Positions 55,976-64,000 of a DNA stretch of 64,000 nucleotides are shown here, one piece after another (within the stretch, counting starts at the first letter, position 1; each line of letters starts with the position of its first letter). Under the pieces are notes generated by a model. It saw only the letters and a list, made by a program, of their open reading frames with translations, ran no database searches and was not told the DNA's origin. This DNA is from Flaccisagitta enflata (Eukaryota; Chaetognatha; Sagittoidea; Aphragmophora). The stretch covers positions 1,116,001 to 1,180,000 of the forward strand of contig OZ231126.1 of NCBI GenBank assembly GCA_965153355.1, given 5' to 3'. A program made the position numbers and the translations under genes.

Positions 55976-58900
55976 CACATAAACCCCTACCTTTATAGCC
56001 CCTCCCAATCCAGGAACTGTATCTTATAAATGGTCATAATGACACCCATTTTCATTTACAGAAATAAACACAAAAATAAAATCATTTCTGTAAATACTGT
56101 GTCACCTTATAGAACAGGGATAATTACAGAAATGATTTTATTTCCGAGTTTATTTCTGAGTTTATTTCTGCGATTGAAAATTTGTTCACAGGGTCAAGTT
56201 CCTAGATTGGGAGGGGCTAATAAGGTAGGGGTTTACAGGCGGATTTAATGTTCAGAAATAGGAAAAATTTCTTGGATTATTTCTGGAAATAAATTATCAT
56301 TTCTGTAACTATTTCTGGGAATTATAGAATGGGCTTAGAAAAGAAAAATCATTGCAGAATTGATTTTAAGGTTTTCTTTTCTTTACAGAAACAACTACAG
56401 AAAACTGGTCTTGTTTCTAGAAATTAATGCAGAAATGGATTTCATTTCTGATAACTAAATCCCCCATTAAACCCCTACCTTAATAGCCCCTCCCAATCCA
56501 GGAACTTGATCCTATAAATGGGCATAATGACACTCATTTTCATTTACAGAAATAAACACAGAAATAAAATCATTTCTGTAAATAGTGTGTCACCTTATAG
56601 AACAGGGATAATTACAGAAATAATTTTATTTCTGAGTTTATTTCTGCAATTGAAAATTTGTTTACAGGGTCAAGTTCCTAGATTGGGAGGGGCTAATAAG
56701 GTAGGGGTTTACAGGGGGATTTAATGACCAGAAATAGAAAATATTTCTGTGATTATTTCTGGAAATAAACTCTCTTCTGTAACTATTTCTGGGAATAATA
56801 GAATGGGCTTAGAAAAGAGAAAGTAATGCAGAATTGATTTGATAATTTTTTTCACTACAGAAACAACTACAGAAAACTGGTCTTGTTTCTAGAAATGAAT
56901 ACAGAAATGGATTTCATTTCTGATGACTAAATCCCCCATTAAACCCCTACCTTAATAGCCCCTCCCAATCCAGGAACTTGATCCTATAAATGGGCATAAT
57001 GACACTCATTTTCATTTACAGAAATAAACACAGAAATAAAATCATTTCTGTAAATAGTGTGTCACCTTATAGAACAGGGATAATTACAGAAATAATTTTA
57101 TTTCTGAGTTTATTTCTGCAATTCATTTTCAATTCCATGACACTCATTTTCATGTACAGAAATAAACACAGAAATAAAATCATTTCTGTAAATAGTGTGT
57201 CACCTTATAGAACAGGGATAATTACAGAAATGATTTTATTTCTGAGTTTATTTCTGCAATTGAAAATTTGTCTACAGGGTCAAGTTCCTAGATTGGGAGG
57301 GACTAATAAGGTAGGGGTTTGTAGGGGGATTTAATGACCAGAAATAGGGAATATTTCTGTGATTATTTCTGGAAATAAATTCTCATTTCTGTAACTATTT
57401 CTGGGAATAATAGAATGGGCTTAGCAAAGAAAAATCATTGCAGAATTGATTTTAAGGTTTTCTTTTCTTTACAGAAACAACTACAGAAAACTGGTCTTGT
57501 TTCTAGAAATGAATGCAGAAATGGATTTCATTTCTGATGACTAAATCCCCCATTAAACCCCTACCTTAATAGCCCCTCCCAATCCAGGAACTTGATCCTA
57601 TAAATGGGCATAATGACACTCATTTTCATTTACAGAAATAAACACAGAAATAAAATCATTTCTGTAAATAGTGTGTCACCTTATAGAACAGGGATAATTA
57701 CAGAAATAATTTTATTTCTGAGTTTATTTCTGTAATTCATTTTCAATTGCATAATGACACTCATTTTCATTTACAGGAATAAACACAGAAATAAAATCAT
57801 TTCTGTAAATAGTGTGTCACCTTATAGAACAGGGATGATTACAGAAATGATTTTATTTCTGAGTTTATTTCTGCAATTGAAAATTTGTTTACAGGGTCAA
57901 GTTCCTAGATTGGGAGGGGCTAATAAGGTAGGGGTTTACAGGGGGATTTAATGACCAGAAATAGAAAATATTTCTGTGATTATTTCTGGAAATAAACTCT
58001 CATTTCTGTAACTATTTCTGGGAATAATAGAATGGGCTTAGAAAAGAGAAAGTAATGCAGAATTGATTTGATAATATTTTTCACTACAGAAACAACTACA
58101 GAAAACTGGTCTTGTTTCTAGAATTGAATACAGAAATGGATTTCATTTCTGATGACTAAATCCCCCATTAAACCCCTACCTTAATAGCCCCTCCCAATCC
58201 AGGAACTTGATCCTATAAATGGGCATAATGACACTCATTTTCATTTACAGAAATAAACACAGAAATAAAATCATTTCTGTAAATAGTGTGTCACCTTATA
58301 GAACAGGGATAATTACAGAAATAATTTTATTTCTGAGTTTATTTCTGCAATTCATTTTCAATTCCATGACACTCATTTTCATGTACAGAAATAAACACAG
58401 AAATAAAATCATTTCTGTAAATAGTGTGTCACCTTATAGAACAGGGATAATTACAGAAATGATTTTATTTCTGAGTTTATTTCTGCATTTAAAAATTTGT
58501 TTACAGGGTCAAGTTCCTAGATTGGGAGGGGCTAATGAGGTAGGGGTTTACAGGGGGATTAAATGACCAGAAATAGGGAATATTTCTGTGATTATTTCTG
58601 GAAATAAATTCTCATTTCTTTAACTATTTCTGGGAATGATAGAATGGGCTTAGCAAAGAAAAATCATTGCAGAATTGATTTTAAGGTTTTCTTTTCTTTA
58701 CAGAAACAACTACAGAAAACTGGTCTTGTTTCTAGAAATGAATGCAGAAATGGATTTCATTTCTGATGACTAAATCCCCCATTAAACCCCTACCTTAATA
58801 GCCCCTCCCAATCCAGGAACTTGATCCTATAAATGGGCATAATGACACTCATTTTCATTTACAGAAATAAACACAGAAATAAAAATCATTTCTGTAAATA

Positions 58901-60590
58901 GTGTGTCACCTTATAGAACAGGGATAATTACAGAAATAATTTTATTTCTGAGTTTATTTCTGTAATTCATTTTCAATTGCATAATGACACTCATTTTCAT
59001 TTACAGAAATAAACCCAGAAATAAAATCATTTTTGTAAATAGTGTGTCACCTTATAGAACTGGGATAATTACAGAAATGATTTTTTTTCTGAGTTTATTT
59101 CTGTAATTCATTTTCAATTGCATAATGACACTCATTTTCATTTACAGAAATAAACACAGAAATAAAATCATTTCTGTAAATAGTGTGTCACCTTATAGAA
59201 CAGGGATTATTACAGAAATGATTTTATTTCTGAGTTTATTTCTGCAATTGAAAATTTGTTTACAGGATCAAGTTCCTAGATTGGGAGGGGCTAATAAGGT
59301 AGGGGTTTACAGGGGGATTTAATGACCAGAAATAGGAAATATTTCTGTGATTATTTCTGGAAATAAATTCTCGTTTCTGTAACTATTTCTGGGAATAATA
59401 GAATGGGCTTAGAAAAGAGAAAGTAATGCAGAATCAATTTGATAATTTTTTTCACTACAGAAACAACTACAGAAAACTGGTCTTGTTTCTAGAAGGGTCA
59501 AGTTCCTAGATTGGGAGGGGCTAATAAGGTAGGGGTTTACAGGGGGATTTAATGTTCAGAAATGGGAAATATTTCTGGGATTATTTCTGGAAATAAATTC
59601 TCGTTTCTGTAACTATTTCTGGGAATAATAGAATGGGCTCAGCAAGGAGAAATCATTGCAGAATTGATTTAAAGGTTTTCTTTTCGTTACAGATACAACT
59701 ACAGAAAACTGGTCTTGTTTCTAGAAATAAATACAGAAATGGATTTCATTTCTGATGACTAAATCCCCCATTAAACCCCTACCTTAATAGCCCCTCCCAA
59801 TCCAGGAACTTCATCCTATAAATGGGCATAATGACACTCATTTTCATTTACAGAAATAAACACAGAAATAAAATCATTTCTGTAAATAGTGTGTCACCTT
59901 ATAGAACAGGGATAATTACAGAAATAATTTTATTTCTGAGTTTATTTCTGCAATTCATTTTCAATTCCATGACACTCATTTTCATGTACAGAAATAAACA
60001 CAGAAATAAAATCATTTCTGTAAATAGTGTGTCACCTTATAGAACAGGGATAATTACAGAAATGATTTTATTTCTGAGTTTATTTCTGCAATTGAAAATT
60101 TGTTTACAGGGTCAAGTTCCTAGATTGGGAGGGGCTAATAAGGTAGGGGTTTACAGGGGGATTTAATGACCAGAAATAGGGAATATTTCTGTGATTATTT
60201 CTGGAAATAAACTCATTTCTGTAACTATTTCTGGGAATAATAGAATGGGCTTAGCAAAGAAAAATCATCGGTGAATTGATTTGAAGGTTTTCTTTTCTTT
60301 ACAGAAACAACTACAGAAAACTGGTCTTGTTTCTAGAAATGAATGCAGAAATGGATTTCATTTCTGATGACTAAATCCCCCATTAAACCCCTACCTTAAT
60401 AGCCCCTCCCAATCCAGGAACTTGATCCTATAAATGGTCATAATGACACTCATTTTCATTTACAGAAATAAACACAGAAATAAAATCATTTCTGTAAATA
60501 GTGTGTCACCTTATAGAACAGGGATAATTACAGAAATAATTTTATTTCTGAGTTTATTTCTGTAATTCATTTTCAATTGCATTAGAATGA
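55976..60590. repeat. Tandem array of about 500-600-bp fold-back units rich in CAGAAAT/ATTTCTG
   Basis: Unit starts ('taaatcccccattaaacccc' + 'taccttaatagcccctccca' + 'atccaggaactt') lie at about 56453, 56929, 57541, 58157, 58771, 59759 and 60371, with a partial start at 55980. Each unit ends in the inverse cap ('aagttcctagattgggaggg' + 'gctaataaggtaggggttta' + 'cagggggattta'). Interiors carry inverted 'cagaaataaacacagaaata' and 'atttctgagtttatttctg' blocks. Units differ by an extra about 120-bp inner duplication. Short plus-strand frames (about 65-115 codons) repeat because the unit does and are not genes. Confidence 0.9.
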
Positions 60591-60599
60591 AATTCATTT

Positions 60600-61600
60600 T
60601 TGTGATGATTTTTAGAAATCAAATATTCTTCTGCAATGTTTTTTGTTATGTTCTATGATCATTTCTGTGGTGAGTAAAAGTCATTATTAGGTATTTAAAT
60701 TCAAGGAATGAAATTCATTTCTCTGTTGATTTCTGCAAACAAAAAGAGTGAACGCAACTAGAGAATAAACATGACCAAAAAGTTTGATGGCATGTCATAG
60801 TCCATGATGGCACACCATGAAGTCCATCATGGCATACCTTGCAGACAATGATGGCATCTCCAAATGGAAGAGTAAATCACATATGTAGCGATAGATCATT
60901 AAACGATCTCTTTGCAATTGTCATTTCAATGAATAGGAATAGAATACAGTGGCAGAAATTTCAATGAAAGATATTCATCATTCAGCAATAGTAATCAAAA
61001 TAATAAATAAGACGAGATGAGATGATTCGTAAGGCACTAGTTCCGATAACATATGGGTAAGATCAGGGAAGCCAATCATAATCAATAAGTCCCAGGCAAG
61101 TCAAGACAACAGCAACACCGCGCCTCATATCCCCTGTTGCCCGCGCTGTGGGTCACTACCTTCCCACCTACACACCCGACACCCAGTCACACTGCACCTA
61201 AACCCCCCGTACCCAGCCAGAAACCCCCCCCGACTCCCTCTTAAGACCACCATGACGGTCGATCATTTTTTTTTTAAATTTCTCTAAAAAAAATTTAGTG
61301 ATAAGGTGAGGAGTTGCCGCGTTCAAACCTGTCTTTGTTTGCCTTCTGTTATGATGGGAAGTATTTTTAAAAAAATCGATCTTTATTTCTGCACTCATGG
61401 CTGAAAAGAGCAAATTTCTAGACAATGTGAAATCAGGTGAAATAATAATTTCTGAGCATTATAACATCTGCCCACCAACACAACTGCGTCTGCCCACCAA
61501 CATTATTGCCCCTGCCCAACCTAATAACAGCCTCCGGCTCACCAGATCAATGCTCCTGCCCCCTGCATTACAGCTCCTGCCCACGCCTATCCTGTGAGCA
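60600..61600. other. No gene recognised
   Basis: The tail of the CAGAAAT sequence decays to about 60740. 'atgatggca' repeats occur at 60790-60860. A C-rich stretch is at 61130-61235. A short 'cctgcccacc' run resembling the hairpin-family interior is at 61465-61590. Confidence 0.4.
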
Positions 61601-61602
61601 CA

Positions 61603-61657
<55 letters not shown>

Positions 61658-61772
61658 CATCAGATCATGTCATTTACCCTGCTTTTTTCCTGACTTACGG
61701 GCTGACTCACTGTCTTGTCTGTCTGTCTCTCTGTCTGTCTCTCTGTCTGTCTAGTCTCTCTGTCTGTCTGCA

Positions 61773-61842
<70 letters not shown>
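61603..61842. repeat. (TC)n tracts with TGTC spacer
   Basis: TC at 61603-61653 and 61775-61842, with (TGTC)n between. Confidence 0.95.
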
Positions 61843-61847
<5 letters not shown>

Positions 61848-62291
61848 GCCGCATTCAATAAGGTCGGGGAACACTAGAAGGAAATGACAGATACCTAAGG
61901 GCTGCGGCAGTGATTTTTTGACACGAAAAAGTGATATATTAGTTCATGAGAAGCAAATCAATGAGAATCCAATCATTGCAACATTTTAAAGTTTCAGGCC
62001 ATGGTCTAAAATTCTTTTTCCCGTTATCATTTTGTCGTAAGCCCATAACCAAATCCAATGCGTAAATTTGGTAATCTTGAATTAATCAGAGCTAAGTTTG
62101 TAGATTTTTCTAGAGAGGATAACAAAGCAAACGCCATGCATATCGAAACAGTCCAATCCAAATCTGAGAGAAAGAAAAAAACAGAATTAGGAAAGTATAC
62201 ATGTCGCTTAGCTCAATCAACTCAGAATTATAAGAGCTTTGACACGCAACACTATAAGAGGCTTTGTTCGTCGGTCCATCGGTCCCTTGGT

Positions 62292-62316
62292 CTGTCAGTG
62301 TGTGTGTGCGCTCGTT

Positions 62317-62400
<84 letters not shown>

Positions 62401-62412
62401 AGTCTGTCCTGA
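62292..62412. repeat. (TG)n then (TGTC)n microsatellite
   Basis: TG from about 62318 to 62370, then TGTC to 62408. It follows a hairpin-family fragment ('cgcaacactataagaggctt'). Confidence 0.95.
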
Positions 62413-62589
62413 CTCACTCGTTTAAATTACTAAGGGCCTGTTTCTAGTCACAGATAGTCCGGTTTTTAACGGGCCACTCAGTCACTATGTTCTTTAGCTG
62501 ACTTGCTTTACTTTGCTATGCTCTCTCTGCTTTCTCTGGTGACTGGCTTGCTTATCTACTTCACTCACTCCCTCGTGGGAAGGCAAAAC

Positions 62590-62814
62590 AAGGCCGGATA
62601 CACGGCTACCCCAGTCGCGTGTGGGTGGTCAGGGGCTATGATTGAGGTCACCAGATCATTTGCGCAAGAGCAGTGAAGCCAAAAACTGCAAAAACCCAAA
62701 AAAAGTAAAGTGTGACGGATGGACCGACGGACAGACCGAGGGACGGACCAATGGACGGAAGGACCGACAGACCGACAATGCGGGGTGTAGAGTCGCGTAG
62801 CATGCGACTAAAAA
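62590..62814. mobile_element. Dispersed hairpin-ended repeat, full copy
   Basis: AAGGCCGGATACACGGCTAC to GAGTCGCGTAGCATGCGACT + AAAA. The interior has a GACCGACGGACAGACCGA-type tandem. The terminal arms are AGTCGC/GCGACT. Confidence 0.87.
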
Positions 62815-62879
62815 TATCAATCATGATATATCTCAATGATTATTATAGTTCAATCATTCAATTTCAATCATTTTAAGTT

Positions 62880-63092
62880 TTAGTCGCGTGCTACGCGACT
62901 CTAGACGCTTTGTCAGTCCGTCCGTCTGTCGGTCCGTTCGTCGGTCCGTCCGTCCATCCATCACACTTTACTTATTTTGTTTGGCATTAATGGGGGCTTT
63001 GGCCTAATGCTCCTGCCCAAATGTTCCACTGACCTCAATTATGGCCCCTGCCCACCCGCACGCGACTGGGGTAGCCGTGTATCCGGCCTTGT
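62880..63092. mobile_element. Dispersed hairpin-ended repeat, reversed full copy
   Basis: TTAGTCGCGTGCTACGCGAC at the start, a GTCC/GGTC run, 'ggcccctgcccacccgcacg', and 'gtagccgtgtatccggcctt' at the end. It lies head to head with the copy at 62590, about 65 bp apart. Confidence 0.87.
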
Positions 63093-63336
63093 TTACTTTG
63101 GCTCCTGTTGAAACACAAATGTTGCCCTCTGAGGAACGCCGTCTTATGTAGTTGAGGACGATGACTGAAATACTCATTTACCTTTTTTGGTTCCACCTTA
63201 CGATGCAATACAACCTACGAATTATTGCTTCCATTCCTTGGCAGTCTTTGGATGCGCCCCTCTAGCAACAACAAGTGTGCAATCGCAGCTACCCTAATCG
63301 CAATGGCAACGGCATTTGGGCAGAGTTAGTGATGGT

Positions 63337-63569
63337 AAACAAGTGACGCGGGGTCACAATATCGTTGCGGATGGGTGGGCAGGGGCAGCCAAACCCCAGC
63401 CTCACCCCAACCCCCTTCCCACACATTATCAAACACCCACACACATTCAATGACAACTGCAGCATTGTAAATGCGCGTTTCTTGCATTTTCAACTTGAGC
63501 GTGACGGACCGACGGACCGACCAACGGACGGACAAGCCTCTTATAGAGTTGCGTGTCCACAACTAAAAA
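63337..63569. mobile_element. Dispersed hairpin-ended repeat, 'caagtgacgcggggtca' subfamily
   Basis: 'acaagtgacgcggggtcaca' start, 'gggtgggcaggggcagcc', 'cagcctcaccccaaccccct', GACCGACGGACC run, and the end GAGTTGCGTGTCCACAACTAAAA. Confidence 0.85.
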
Positions 63570-63707
63570 CATAGGCGCCAAAAGAGCTGTTTCCAAGAGA
63601 CATCGACTGACCAACTGACCAATACGAAAAGTTATCATATTTCATGTTGTGTACCGCTGACCAAAAAAGGTGCGGGTCTGCAACCACAATTGTCACTTGT
63701 CTTATTT

Positions 63708-64000
63708 TTAGTCGCGGACACGCGACTGTACTCCTTGCTGTGTCAATCTGTCAGTTGGTCCGTCCGAGCATAGCATTATTGAAATATTGTCTTTTTTAAA
63801 TTCTTTTTAATGTTATAGCTTATAGGTTATTGCAAGGTGATGTAACTTTGCAGCACTGCAGTATTGCCCCCCCCCCACACACACACACACACATCCAAAT
63901 GCGCGTTTCTACAACTTTTGACTCGCGCGTTATGGACCGACTGACAAAACGACGGACTGATGGACCGACCAATGGACGGACCGACGGACAAAGCCTCTTA
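63708..64000. mobile_element. Dispersed hairpin-ended repeats at the window end, truncated
   Basis: TTTAGTCGCGGACACGCGAC starts one reversed fragment. From about 63855 another fragment in plus orientation runs through 'ttgcccccccccccacacac' and GACCGACGGACC into the window edge at 'aagcctctta'. Confidence 0.75.

Noticed and set aside
56030-60170. Repeated 65-115-codon plus-strand frames (IFIYRNKHRNKIISVN...) as a small gene family
   Set aside because: They coincide with the inverted CAGAAAT blocks of the tandem array, lack independent starts or domains, and occur only because the unit repeats.

Overview
This is a eukaryotic window. It has interrupted genes with GT-AG introns, an intact LINE-type retrotransposon, many short inverted-repeat transposons, and an exceptional load of micro- and minisatellites. 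I see no bacterial gene organisation, rRNA, tRNA or CRISPR. A TRPC-like cation channel, a ZIFL-type MFS transporter and a LINE whose upstream frame ends like an ORF1 esterase domain suggest an invertebrate animal or a unicellular relative of animals. The sequence alone does not fix the species.

Layout. (1) 1-8010, plus strand: five internal exons of a TRPC-type channel covering the linker before the membrane domain, pre-S1, S1, the S1-S2 extracellular loop and S2. The start lies before the window, and I could not find the exons for the rest of the pore domain. (2) 8.2-18.1 kb: a 5.2-kb fold-back transposon inside an intron or just past the last visible exon, then a 2.3-kb inverted-repeat element with an internal palindromic minisatellite. 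(3) 18.1-28.8 kb, minus strand: a nearly complete MFS transporter gene. Nine exons can be placed with consistent splice phases and one very small exon seems unlocated. Its fifth intron holds a LINE with an intact 1107-codon ORF2. (4) 29.5-32.2 kb: a large GAT/GAC minisatellite with a 148-bp higher-order unit. (5) 32.5-64 kb: almost wholly repeats. These include (AG)n arrays with shared flanks, a dispersed family with a hairpin end, TA-flanked MITEs, two kinds of large tandem array that share the same cap sequence, a 19-bp minisatellite, and a few unassigned open stretches.

The main discovery is a pattern shared by both genes. At least seven exons have their own edge, meaning the splice site plus 20-80 bp of adjoining exon, copied in tandem out into the neighbouring intron. 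Acceptor sides are copied for channel exons A, B and D and transporter exon 7. Donor sides are copied for channel exons B, C, D and E and transporter exon 3. Copy number runs from 1 to about 12. One array is split by the 5.2-kb transposon. In one array the unit is exactly 26 codons and stays open in the channel's reading frame. This looks like a recurrent process that multiplies splice sites, and it is the part of the window most worth following up.
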